The notes under the pieces: generated by a model
What the model was told of the DNA's origin: nothing
Seen by the model: the letters and a program-made list of their open reading frames with translations, nothing else
The model's database searches: none
Assembly: GCF_000968375.1 (NCBI RefSeq)
Contig: NZ_CP009933.1
Span: 1,612,001 to 1,676,000 of the forward strand
From: Clostridium scatologenes
Lineage (GTDB): Bacteria; Bacillota; Clostridia; Clostridiales; Clostridiaceae
Direction of reading: 5' to 3'
Length of the DNA: 64,000 bases
Part shown: one piece after another, positions 16,640 through 25,645 of the stretch
Numbering within the stretch: position 1 is the first letter of the stretch
Layout: every line of letters starts with the position of its first letter
Position numbers and translations under genes: made by a program

Positions 16640-18516
16640 ATGTCAAATAACAAAACTTGTAAATCAGCAGATACTGTATTAGAAAATTTTATAAGCTCCT
16701 TAGATGTAGAAACTTCTCATCACAGAGTAGAAGATCAAAAGATTAAATGTGGCTTTGGACAACTTGGAGTCTGTTGTAAGTTATGTTCTAACGGTCCATG
16801 CAGGATAACTCCTAATTCTCCAAAGGGAATATGTGGTGCTAATGCTGATACAATAGTTGCTAGAAACTTATTAAGGGCTGTAGCTGCAGGTTCTGGATGT
16901 TATATTCATATAGTAGAAACTACAGCTAGAAATGTAAAATCTATAGGTGAGACTGGTGGAGAAATAAAGGGATTAAATGCACTTAATACTCTGGCAGAAC
17001 AATTTGGCATAACAGAATCTGATCCTCATAAAAAAGCTGTGTTAGTAGCCGATGAAGTATTAAAAGATTTATACAAACCAAAATTCGAAAAAATGGAAAT
17101 AATAAACAAGATAGGATATGAACCTAGACTTAAATATTGGAATAAACTTAATATAATGCCTGGTGGAGCTAAATCAGAAGTTTTTGATGCAATTGTAAAA
17201 ACGTCTACAAATTTAAATAGTGATCCTGTAGACATGCTTTTAAACTGTTTAAAACTTGGAATATCTACTGGAGTATATGGACTTACTTTAACTAATTTGC
17301 TTAATGATATAGTTTTAGGTGAACCAGCAATAAGAGCTGCCAAAGTTGGCTTCAAAGTTGTAGATAAGGATTATATAAACTTGATGATAACAGGTCATCA
17401 ACAATCTGTAATATCGCATTTAGAAGAAGAACTTATAAAACCTGAAGTAGTAAAAAAAGCTGAAGAAGTTGGAGCTAAAGGTTTCAAATTAGTTGGTTGT
17501 ACTTGTGTAGGTCAAGATTTACAACTTAGAGGAAAACATTATGATGATGTATTTTCAGGACATGCTGGAAATAACTTTACAAGTGAGGCTTTAATAGCTA
17601 CTGGCGGCATTGATGCAATAGTATCAGAATTCAATTGTACTCTTCCTGGAATTGAACCTATTGCAGATAAGTTTATGGTTAAAATGATATGCCTAGATGA
17701 AGTTGCTAAAAAAGCTAATGCAGATTATTTTGAATACTCATTTGAAGATAGAGAAAAGATAAGTGATTAATAATAAGCAAAGCTCTTGAAAGTTATAAAA
17801 CACGAAGATCTCAAGTTAAAATTAATGTTCCAGAAAATCATGGTTTTGATGATGTAATAACAGGAGTAAGTGAAAATTCTCTTAAAGCATTTTTAGGTGG
17901 AAACTGGAAAGCTTTAGTAGATTTAATTGCTGTTGGTAAAATAAAAGGTGTAGCAGGAATAGTTGGTTGTTCAAACTTAACAACTAAGGGTCATGATATA
18001 TTTACAGTGGAACTTACAAAGGAGCTCATAAAGAGAAATATAATTGTACTTTCTGCCGGCTGTTCTAGTGGTGGTCTTGAAAACGTAGGATTAATGTCAC
18101 CATCAGCTGCTGAACTTGCAGGTGATAGTCTAAAAGAAGTATGCAAAATTCTTGGTATACCACCTGTTTTAAACTTTGGTCCATGCCTTGCTATAGGAAG
18201 ACTGGAAATTGTAGCCAAAGAACTAGCAGAATATTTAAAAATAGATATACCTCAACTTCCTCTTGTACTTTCTGCCCCTCAATGGCTTGAAGAACAAGCA
18301 CTAGCTGATGGATGTTTTGGACTAGCACTTGGACTTCCACTACATCTTGGTTCATCTCCTTTTATAGGTGGAAGTAAAGTTGTAACAAAAGTTCTTACAG
18401 AAGATATGGAAAGTCTTACAGGTGGAAAATTAATAATAGAAGATGACATAATAAAAGCCGCAGACGAGCTAGAAGAAATCATACTTAAGCGTAGAAAAAA
18501 TTTAGGACTTAGCTAA
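16640..18516 (+). pseudogene. cooS: Carbon monoxide dehydrogenase catalytic subunit CooS, frameshifted
   Basis: Two frames together encode a CooS of about 625 residues. The first (16640-17770, 376 aa) holds the D/B-cluster cysteines (C37, C45, C46, C49, C54, C65) and C-cluster ligands His253, Cys289 and Cys333. The second continues in frame +1 from 17767 (LIISKALESY...) to 18516 with the remaining C-cluster cysteines in GIVGCSN, SAGCSSGG and NFGPCLAIG. Restoring one base in the GATTAATAATAAGC tract (for example TT to TTT after GA) rejoins the frames. There is no Shine-Dalgarno for the second half. As it stands the product is truncated before half of the C-cluster. Slippage, read-through or sequencing error remain possible. 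It heads an operon with cooF and a flavoprotein. Residues equal to the catalytic Lys and proton-relay His of well-studied enzymes also differ (see findings). Confidence 0.85.
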
Positions 18517-18538
18517 GTAAGATTGGAAGGTGTGCTTT

Positions 18539-19003
18539 ATGAAAAGGATAATGATAAATAAAGATCTATGTACAGGATGTTTAAATTGTACCTTAGCTTG
18601 CATGTCAGAGCATAATGAAAACGGAAAGTCATTTTTAGACTTGGATTTAGAAGATACTTCTCTTGAAAGTAGGAATCATATATCCCTAGATGAAAAAGGT
18701 AATAAATTTCCTATTTTCTGTCGTCATTGTGATGAGCCTGAATGTGTTATAACTTGTATGAGCGGAGCAATGACTAAAGATCCTGAAAGCGGTCTAGTAT
18801 CCTATGATGAAAATAAATGCGCTAGCTGCTTTATGTGTGTCATGTCCTGTCCTTATGGAGTTTTAAAGCCTGATTTTAAAACTAAGAGCAAAATAATAAA
18901 ATGTGATCTATGTACTAATAGAGAAATTCCAAGATGTGTTGAAAATTGTCCAACAGGTGCAATTTATTTACAAAAGGAGGATGGGGACTTATGCAATATT
19001 TAA
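18539..19003 (+). CDS. cooF: CooF-like polyferredoxin, electron acceptor of CODH
   Basis: The start is the ATG at 18539 behind GGAAGG. The 154-residue iron-sulfur protein has four cysteine quartets: CTGCLNCTLAC, CRHCDEPECVITC, CASCFMCVMSC and CDLC with CVENC. It should therefore bind four [4Fe-4S] clusters, as in CooF/HycB/DmsB proteins. It takes electrons from CooS and hands them to a reductase or hydrogenase. It lies 22 bases after cooS, and its end overlaps the start of the flavoprotein by 13 bases, which supports a single functional module. Confidence 0.9.
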   Translation: MKRIMINKDLCTGCLNCTLACMSEHNENGKSFLDLDLEDTSLESRNHISLDEKGNKFPIFCRHCDEPECVITCMSGAMTKDPESGLVSYDENKCASCFMCVMSCPYGVLKPDFKTKSKIIKCDLCTNREIPRCVENCPTGAIYLQKEDGDLCNI

Positions 19004-20226
19004 TAATAGGTGCCAGTGCTGCTGGAATAAATGCTGCTAAAACCTTAAGAACTCTTGATAAAAATAGTGAAATAACTATTATTTCAAAGGATGCCTCTGT
19101 TTACTCTAGGTGCATGCTTCATAAATCACTAGATGGAAGCAGAACATTAAAAGAATTAAGTTTCATAGAGGAAGATTTCTTTGAAAAATATAATATTAAC
19201 TGGATTAAAAATACAGCAGTTTCTGATATTGATATAGACAATAAAAAAGTATTAATTGAAGATAAAAGTAGTTATACATTTGATAGGTTGCTCGTAGCAT
19301 CTGGAGCTTCTTCTTTTATTCCTCCTGTTAAAAATTTAAGAGAAGCTAAAGGAGTATATTCTCTTAGAAACTTTGAAGATGTCACTGCCATAGAAAATAA
19401 ACTTAAAAATACAAAAAATGTAGTAATACTTGGCGCAGGCCTTGTAGGAGTGGATGCAGTTTTAGGTATTATGGAAAAAAATATTAAAATTTCAATTGTT
19501 GAAATGGGTGATAGAATTCTACCACTTCAACTAGACAAAAAAGCTTCATCTATGTATGAAAAACTTTTAAAGGGAAAAAATATTGATCTCTTTACTTCTG
19601 TTAAACTAGAAGAAGTTATTTTAAATGAAGATGGTTGTGTAAGTAAAGCAGTACTATCCAATTCAACCACTTTAGACTGTGATATGATAATAGTTGCAGC
19701 TGGAGTTAGACCAAATGTAAATTTTATAAAAGATAACAGATTAAAGATTGAAAAAGGAATTATGGTAGATAAATACTGTAAAACCACTGCACCAGATATA
19801 TATGCAGCTGGTGATGTAACATTTACTGCCCCAATATGGCCTATAGCTGTAAAACAAGGTATTACTGCAGCATTTAATATGTCTGGTAAAATCAAAGAAT
19901 TAACTGATAATTTCGGTATGAAAAATTCAATGAATTTACTTGGTTTAGAATGTGTTTCACTTGGAAATGTAAATCCTCCAGATAATACTTATAATATAGA
20001 TATAATTGAAGGACAAGGATTTTACAAGAAAATAATTCATAAGGATGGAATAATTTATGGTGCCTTACTCGTTGGAGATATATCTTACTGTGGAGTTTTA
20101 GGCGAATTAATAAAAAATAAGATAAATATAAAACATATTGATAAAAACATATTTGATATCGATTATTCTGATTTCTATAATGTAGATTCAGACGGTCAAT
20201 ATAATTACAAATTAACTTCTAAATAA
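18991..20226 (+). CDS. FAD-dependent pyridine nucleotide-disulfide oxidoreductase (CODH cluster)
   Basis: The start at 18991 (MQYLIIGASA) has AAAGGAGG 9 bases upstream; the longer frame from 18946 runs inside cooF. The 411-residue flavoprotein has an FAD-binding loop GASAAG (7-12), an NAD-binding loop VILGAGLVGVDA and the second FAD motif APDIYAAGDV. It looks like NADH:rubredoxin/ferredoxin reductases and NADH oxidases and lacks a redox CxxxxC disulfide. The N-terminal RCMLHKSLDG includes a single cysteine in the region used by NADH oxidases. In the CODH cluster it probably couples CooF to NAD(P). It overlaps cooF. Confidence 0.85.
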   Translation: MQYLIIGASAAGINAAKTLRTLDKNSEITIISKDASVYSRCMLHKSLDGSRTLKELSFIEEDFFEKYNINWIKNTAVSDIDIDNKKVLIEDKSSYTFDRLLVASGASSFIPPVKNLREAKGVYSLRNFEDVTAIENKLKNTKNVVILGAGLVGVDAVLGIMEKNIKISIVEMGDRILPLQLDKKASSMYEKLLKGKNIDLFTSVKLEEVILNEDGCVSKAVLSNSTTLDCDMIIVAAGVRPNVNFIKDNRLKIEKGIMVDKYCKTTAPDIYAAGDVTFTAPIWPIAVKQGITAAFNMSGKIKELTDNFGMKNSMNLLGLECVSLGNVNPPDNTYNIDIIEGQGFYKKIIHKDGIIYGALLVGDISYCGVLGELIKNKINIKHIDKNIFDIDYSDFYNVDSDGQYNYKLTSK

Positions 20227-20278
20227 CTTAAAAACTATAATATTAGGTTAAGCATTATTTTTAATAGCAATTAACTAA

Positions 20279-20325
20279 AGGGTTTGGTACTAAAATTAAC
20301 TTTATTAGTACCAAACCCTATTTCT
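20279..20325. terminator. Terminator between CODH operon and SASP gene
   Basis: AGGGTTTGGTACTAA (20279-20293) pairs with TTAGTACCAAACCCT (20305-20319), a 15-bp perfect stem between convergent genes. Confidence 0.75.
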
Positions 20326-20403
20326 TTATTTATAGAAAGTTACAAATATGAATCTTTCTTAAATAAATATCTTTTAATCTATCAAGAAAAATAAATTTAA
20401 TTA

Positions 20404-20589
20404 CTATAGTCCTTTTTCATATGCTTCTACCATTTTCTTGACCATGTTTCCACCTATTGAGCCTGCTTCTCTTGCTGTCAAATCTCCATTATAACCATCT
20501 TTTAAATTTACTCCTACTTCTCTAGCTGACTCCATTTTAAACCTATTTAAACCTTCCTTAGCTTCTGGTACTAATGTTTTGTATGACAT
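20404..20589 (-). CDS. Alpha/beta-type small acid-soluble spore protein
   Basis: The 61-residue protein matches the SASP family that coats DNA in the forespore. It has ALNRFK-like LNRFKMESAREVG, the GPR-protease region around it, and GDLTAREAGSIGGNMVKKM near the C terminus. AAAGGAG precedes the ATG. Upstream, TGCGCA and CATAAATA at suitable spacing resemble a sigma-G promoter, but the match is weak. The gene shows the organism makes spores. The family is usually encoded by several scattered single genes like this one. Confidence 0.92.
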   Translation of the reverse strand: MSYKTLVPEAKEGLNRFKMESAREVGVNLKDGYNGDLTAREAGSIGGNMVKKMVEAYEKGL

Positions 20590-20901
20590 AAAAACATCTC
20601 CTTTATAATAAATTTAATATATTTATGTGTGTATTAAGAGTTTGCGCAATTTTAATATTATTAACCTATTAAACTATATGTAAATATAGAAAAGTTTTTC
20701 AAAAAAATATTTTAATATCTTTATGTATAAAAAATTCTTAAATGGTTAAACTTTACTATATATTCATTATGTAATAACTCCTTTGTAAAGTTATTCTAAG
20801 TTTAGTTGAAAGTTTTCCTATGCCAAATTTCTCTAATCCTTAGAATAACTTATCCAATAATAAATATTTATATTTGTTCCTATACATAGTTCAATTTAAA
20901 T
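20590..20901. other. AT-rich spacer, no gene seen
   Basis: It contains the SASP promoter region and otherwise no reading frame, repeat or RNA gene that I can support. It marks one edge of the PglX cassette. Confidence 0.5.
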
Positions 20902-20936
20902 AAAACAGCCGAGATTAAATTCGAGGCTGTTTTATT
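20902..20936 (-). terminator. Terminator of the PglX cassette
   Basis: AAAACAGCC pairs with GGCTGTTTT around a 14-base loop, directly after the pglX-like stop, with a T-rich tail on the minus strand. Confidence 0.65.
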
Positions 20937-23900
20937 CTATATCTTAAAAAATAAGTCTTTTTTAACTTCTATTCCCTTAGAATTAATAAATTTGATTTGC
21001 TGAAATTTTTCATAATTAACTTTAATTCCATCATCTAAATCAATAGATATTTTCTTGCCTGATAAATATTCTAAAAATTCTTCATACTCCTTACATTCTT
21101 CTATTTTCTTCGAAATTTTCTCCATAGATTTCGTTGCACCATTTACATCCCTAGTTGGATAATCTTTTGAACAAGATATACTATTTAACTTATTCATTTG
21201 ATTTATATACTTTTCTATAATTAAATGAATATAATTTTTTCTAACGTTTTGTATAATATTTTCATTATACCTATGCATATATATTAATGCACCAAAACCT
21301 TCATTTTTACCAGATTTTAATAGCCAATAAATAGGTTTTTTCTTATATATCTTTAAATGATCTTTATAAAAATCCCTTAAAAAATATCTTTTTATACACT
21401 GCTTTGAAGTTTCAAAGGTTTTTCTTCCTATGGAATCTGCAATAAAGTCTAAATTTTCATTTAAAGTTTCTTTTCCATACAAATCCTTAACAAAATTAAT
21501 AAATCTAAAAACTATATCATCATGAAAACATTCTTCTTCTGTCATTGGAATAATAATGCTGTTATCTATAATTCCATTATAAATAAGCCCTTTTTTATAA
21601 GTTGAATATCTTCCAAACATACAACCTACTGCAAAAGATATAAAAGATTCAATATCCCTTTCCTTATCTGCTTTTCTTATAGTTATGTCCTTATCTTTAA
21701 CTTCAGGTGTTAATTCTTCCTCAAATCCATATATTTCAATAAGCATTTTATTTAATTTTTCTTCATTTTTCTTTAATTTCTCAAATTGCTTATGTGTAAA
21801 AGACTTCCAAACATCAAATCCACATGATATGTATTTATTACATAATTTTTTTTCATCTTCACTTATATCTGATTCTAATTCTCCACTCTTAATTAATAAA
21901 AATGGATGCCATTTAAAGTCCCAAGAAGTTTCAAATAAATCCCATTCATTTTTACTTATAATTATATTTTCATTAACTAAATTTTTAATCTTGTAACTTA
22001 TTTCTTCCTGAAATATTTTTTTACTTATAGGAATATTCTTTATATCACCTACCTGGATATTATAAGTTGGATTCATTATATCCAAAAACATTTTAGATAT
22101 TTTACTACATAACAATGCCAAAATTATATTAATTTGTTCCTCTTTCTCAGAAAAAATAGAAGACCCTGCCACATCAAATATAAATCCATTTTGACAATAC
22201 CTTGCCCCTATGTCTTCTGATATAAATGTATAAGTCAACCCTTTCTTAAAATAAAATTTTTCATTTTTTATAGTTCTGCTATAAGATTTATACAATTTAG
22301 CTGCATACTCTTTTACTTCTTCTCCATTATTTTCCCAATTTATTACAAATTCATTATTTCCATACCATTTCCTATATTCTCCACCTTTATTATATGGAAA
22401 CCACTTTTTTCCTGAATTTTGTGCTTCTTCTAAGTTATTAGCATCAAATTTAATTTTATTAATATCAACTTCAAACCATTGTCTTAAAAATCTCTTATTA
22501 TCTGAAGTTGCCATGCCCTGTCTTGGTTTTGCCAATTCACCTAAAGGCTTAAAAGAAGAAAATACCTTTAATATATTTTCATTAACCCAATAAGCAAAAG
22601 GTTTACTAGGAATTATAAATAATTGTTTCAAGGCCAGTTCATAAATTTCTCTTTTTGAAATATTACTGCATATCTCTTTTAATTTAATATTTTTTTCTTC
22701 ACTACTATTTTCCTTTGTAAGATTTATTACTTTAGTTTTATATGAGCAATTAGAATAATTTCTACTTACATATGCCACATTTTGAACAATAGTTCCAACA
22801 TTTTCTTCAAAAGCTCTAGTTCCCAAATGAAGCATATTTATGAAAGTAGATTTATCCAAAAGCCAATTCCTAAATTCCATAAAACTAGATAAAAACATCC
22901 ATGAATGCTGATTAATCATAGACACTATCCCATATTTTTTACTGTATTTTAAACATACTTCCATATAAACAGAAAATAAATCATATTTTGATATTGGAAA
23001 ATTATTAATTAAAAAATCTGCTAATTTACTGTTTATTCCTCTAAGTCCCATGTAAGGTGGATTAGTAATAACCACATCATATTTCATGCTCATTATTTTC
23101 CCTTGTTTTATGAGCAAAGGCATTTTATCTAAAATCAGTTTTCTATAATCTCCAAATATGAAATTATCTTCTTTTTTTATTTCCTCTATTCTACTCTCTA
23201 ATGCTTCAAAGTTAATTTTCCTTACTTCAAGTATTGAACCATATTCTTTAGCATTATTGAATACCTGTATTAAATATTCAACATCTTTCCTTAAACTATA
23301 TTCTCCTACTTCCAAGCTATCCTGACTTTTGCCTACCCTTGAGTTTTTTACTATGTTCTTTGAACTTTTAACTCTGCTATTTATACTTTTTTTCAACACT
23401 TGTGAACTACAAAAGTAATCTATTACTTCTTTGCTTATTTCATTACTTTCTTTTATTGAACAAATGTTTAACTTTAATCCATCTCTTTGTATATCTTTAA
23501 ATAATTCTTTATCATAATATCTTGCTTTCATTTTCAATGCAAAGCAAGATAATTTAGTTACTTTATCATCTATGTCTAAACCATATATATTATTTTTAAG
23601 TATAAGTTCTGGTATTTCTATCTTGTTATAACCTGCGTCAATGTATATTTCGTAAAGCAAGTCAAAAACATAAACTAATATATGCCCACTTCCCATACAA
23701 GGATCTAATATTCTTATATTTTCTGGAGATATATTACTTTTATATGTTCTAATTTTATTTAATTCTTCTTCTACTTCTGTTTCTTGATGAGATTCTTCTA
23801 AATAGTATTGCCATCTCTCCTTTAATAAATCTGTATGCCTCTTTCCAGGTTTACTGCTAGTACATTTTTCATTATCTATGTATTCACTATCCCATTTAAA

Positions 23901-24662
23901 TTTATCAATCCATAATCTTCCCAATGAATTTTCTACCATATATTTTACAATCCACTTTGGAGTAAACAGTTGTGTAGCCGCAGGTATATTTTCTTTTTCT
24001 ATTTTTATATTCTCTTTTAAAGCTGCAAAAACTTCATCCTTTTTTTCTGATATATAATATTGGTACATCCAACCTATAACTTCTACCCCACATAAACCTT
24101 TGTAATCTGGTATAAAATTATTTTCTTCCTTTAAACATTCTTCTTCAATATCTTCCACTAACCTTTTAATTATAAAATTCTCATCCAAAATGTTGTCTGG
24201 AATTAAAATTTCCATATAATCGTTTTTATTTTTAAATATCTCAGGAATAATTTTTCCTAACTCATTGCATTTTTTTATTAAAATATATTTATATGATTTT
24301 GTCATATCATTTTGTTTTTCACTAGAAAACTTTTCTAGTGACAGATCTATTATTTTTTCTGGAAGATAATTATTAACCTCCATATATCTTAAAGCAATAA
24401 ATCTAAAAAACCATGTACAAGCAACTTCTTCTATTATTTCTTCAAAGCCTTTCTTTTTTATATTATCAATCAAAGTTTTTCTATATCTAACAGGAAAATC
24501 AATTATTTCTACTTTTCCTTTTATTTTGAACCCATGTTGACATTCTTCCACTTCTAAAATGCTATTTTTTTCTACCCCTATCTTTAAAGCTCTTTTTGCT
24601 ACTGCTTTTATCAAATTTCTTCTAGCCCAAACAGAAAAGGATTTCACTTTAGTTTTATCCAT
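20937..24662 (-). CDS. pglX: PglX-like adenine-specific DNA methyltransferase
   Basis: The 1241-residue protein starts with FSVWARRNLIKAVAKRA, the usual opening of BREX PglX proteins. It has a SAM-binding motif I (ILDPCMGSGHILVY, about 318-331) and the catalytic N6-adenine motif NPPY (ITNPPYMG, near 533), then a long target-recognition/C-terminal region. In BREX, PglX methylates a non-palindromic site to mark self DNA. Here no brxC, pglZ, brxL, brxA or brxB is next to it. It follows a three-gene DUF262/ATPase/unknown set on the same strand after an 80-base gap, with a weak AAAGG site. It could also act as an orphan methylase or a Type IIG-like enzyme, though no nuclease motif was seen at the N terminus. 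Confidence 0.85.
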   Translation of the reverse strand: MDKTKVKSFSVWARRNLIKAVAKRALKIGVEKNSILEVEECQHGFKIKGKVEIIDFPVRYRKTLIDNIKKKGFEEIIEEVACTWFFRFIALRYMEVNNYLPEKIIDLSLEKFSSEKQNDMTKSYKYILIKKCNELGKIIPEIFKNKNDYMEILIPDNILDENFIIKRLVEDIEEECLKEENNFIPDYKGLCGVEVIGWMYQYYISEKKDEVFAALKENIKIEKENIPAATQLFTPKWIVKYMVENSLGRLWIDKFKWDSEYIDNEKCTSSKPGKRHTDLLKERWQYYLEESHQETEVEEELNKIRTYKSNISPENIRILDPCMGSGHILVYVFDLLYEIYIDAGYNKIEIPELILKNNIYGLDIDDKVTKLSCFALKMKARYYDKELFKDIQRDGLKLNICSIKESNEISKEVIDYFCSSQVLKKSINSRVKSSKNIVKNSRVGKSQDSLEVGEYSLRKDVEYLIQVFNNAKEYGSILEVRKINFEALESRIEEIKKEDNFIFGDYRKLILDKMPLLIKQGKIMSMKYDVVITNPPYMGLRGINSKLADFLINNFPISKYDLFSVYMEVCLKYSKKYGIVSMINQHSWMFLSSFMEFRNWLLDKSTFINMLHLGTRAFEENVGTIVQNVAYVSRNYSNCSYKTKVINLTKENSSEEKNIKLKEICSNISKREIYELALKQLFIIPSKPFAYWVNENILKVFSSFKPLGELAKPRQGMATSDNKRFLRQWFEVDINKIKFDANNLEEAQNSGKKWFPYNKGGEYRKWYGNNEFVINWENNGEEVKEYAAKLYKSYSRTIKNEKFYFKKGLTYTFISEDIGARYCQNGFIFDVAGSSIFSEKEEQINIILALLCSKISKMFLDIMNPTYNIQVGDIKNIPISKKIFQEEISYKIKNLVNENIIISKNEWDLFETSWDFKWHPFLLIKSGELESDISEDEKKLCNKYISCGFDVWKSFTHKQFEKLKKNEEKLNKMLIEIYGFEEELTPEVKDKDITIRKADKERDIESFISFAVGCMFGRYSTYKKGLIYNGIIDNSIIIPMTEEECFHDDIVFRFINFVKDLYGKETLNENLDFIADSIGRKTFETSKQCIKRYFLRDFYKDHLKIYKKKPIYWLLKSGKNEGFGALIYMHRYNENIIQNVRKNYIHLIIEKYINQMNKLNSISCSKDYPTRDVNGATKSMEKISKKIEECKEYEEFLEYLSGKKISIDLDDGIKVNYEKFQQIKFINSKGIEVKKDLFFKI

Positions 24663-24742
24663 AAATACTACCTTTCTTTGTGGTATATTTTCATAACAAA
24701 TAATCCATAGACAAATTAAACCATGCTATGGATCTTACGCAT

Positions 24743-25645
24743 TTATTGATCTGCTACTTGTAGATGTTCCCCACTATGTCCAATATAAATACAGTCATCC
24801 TCTTTATGATAAATAAAGTATATTCTGTTATCTCCAATTTTTATATGATAACTCATTTTTATCTTTTTTCCATTAATGGTGACTTCTCTTTTTTTCCCAT
24901 ATTTATTCATAGTTGAATCTGATTCATGTGAAAATTCTATTCCACTAGTCTGTTTTTTAAACTCTTCTTCTATACTATCCTCAAAAAATCCTTGTAATTT
25001 TCCTTTCAAAAATGGATATACTAATCTTTCTAGCACCCTGAAAATATTTAATAATTTCATAAAACCGTACTGTTTATATATATCTTCTCGTGAATTTGCT
25101 GTCTTATATGCTTTATCTGTAAATTTTATATGCGGAAATTCCAATTCCGCTTTTTTAAAAACTTCATTTATATTTTTAGGAGCAGGATTAAAAATCAAAT
25201 ATTCTTCCAATTTGCTCTTTCCAATAATATTTTTTACTATTTCAGTTCTTTTATTAATATTAACCTTATACTCCGAATTTATTATTTCATGTTCATTTGC
25301 TGATGATAATACTATATTGTTATCATATTTATGACATAGACTTATCAATTCAATAAAATAGTAATTATCAATGAATGGATCAACTTCATTACAATCTATT
25401 GTATTAACTCCATAAGTTTCTATAGGATCTAAATATTTTAAAAATACTAATAATGTACTAATAGATTTATCAACATTCAAGTTTTTATAATCTAAATCAA
25501 GATTATCCTTAATACATAGCTTATAATTTTTAGCTTTTAATAAATCATAAAATTGCTTTATCTCTTTTAAATTTTCTGCTACATTTTCTTTATCTATAAT
25601 TAGATTATTTTCATTAAAATAAAAATCCATATTATAGTAGTCCAA
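24743..25645 (-). CDS. Unknown 300-aa protein of the DUF262/ATPase cassette
   Basis: I do not recognise this family. The protein is soluble and acidic, with no membrane segment. Its start overlaps the end of the ATPase gene by 14 bases. The last roughly 55 residues (REVTINGKKIKMSYHIKIG, then RIYFIYHKEDDCIYIGHSGEHL) are beta-rich and recall the core strands of RelE-type toxins (RIYF..., IYIGHxGxHL), while the rest looks helical. That would suit an effector or toxin role within a defence module, but this is inference from shape and position. Upstream of the next gene an 8-bp hairpin (TCCATAG/CTATGGA) could partly attenuate transcription. Confidence 0.7.
   Translation of the reverse strand: MDYYNMDFYFNENNLIIDKENVAENLKEIKQFYDLLKAKNYKLCIKDNLDLDYKNLNVDKSISTLLVFLKYLDPIETYGVNTIDCNEVDPFIDNYYFIELISLCHKYDNNIVLSSANEHEIINSEYKVNINKRTEIVKNIIGKSKLEEYLIFNPAPKNINEVFKKAELEFPHIKFTDKAYKTANSREDIYKQYGFMKLLNIFRVLERLVYPFLKGKLQGFFEDSIEEEFKKQTSGIEFSHESDSTMNKYGKKREVTINGKKIKMSYHIKIGDNRIYFIYHKEDDCIYIGHSGEHLQVADQ

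Noticed and set aside
18007..18516. Second half of cooS as an independent gene
   Set aside because: It has no Shine-Dalgarno, the conserved protein continues upstream to 17767 in the same frame, and the sequence is only the C-terminal half of the CODH.
18946..18990. Longer start for the FAD oxidoreductase
   Set aside because: The extension runs inside cooF and lacks a ribosome site; the ATG at 18991 has AAAGGAGG and begins directly with the FAD-binding strand.
20937..24662. Complete BREX system
   Set aside because: Only a PglX-like gene is present; pglZ, brxC, brxL, brxA and brxB are not in the flanks.
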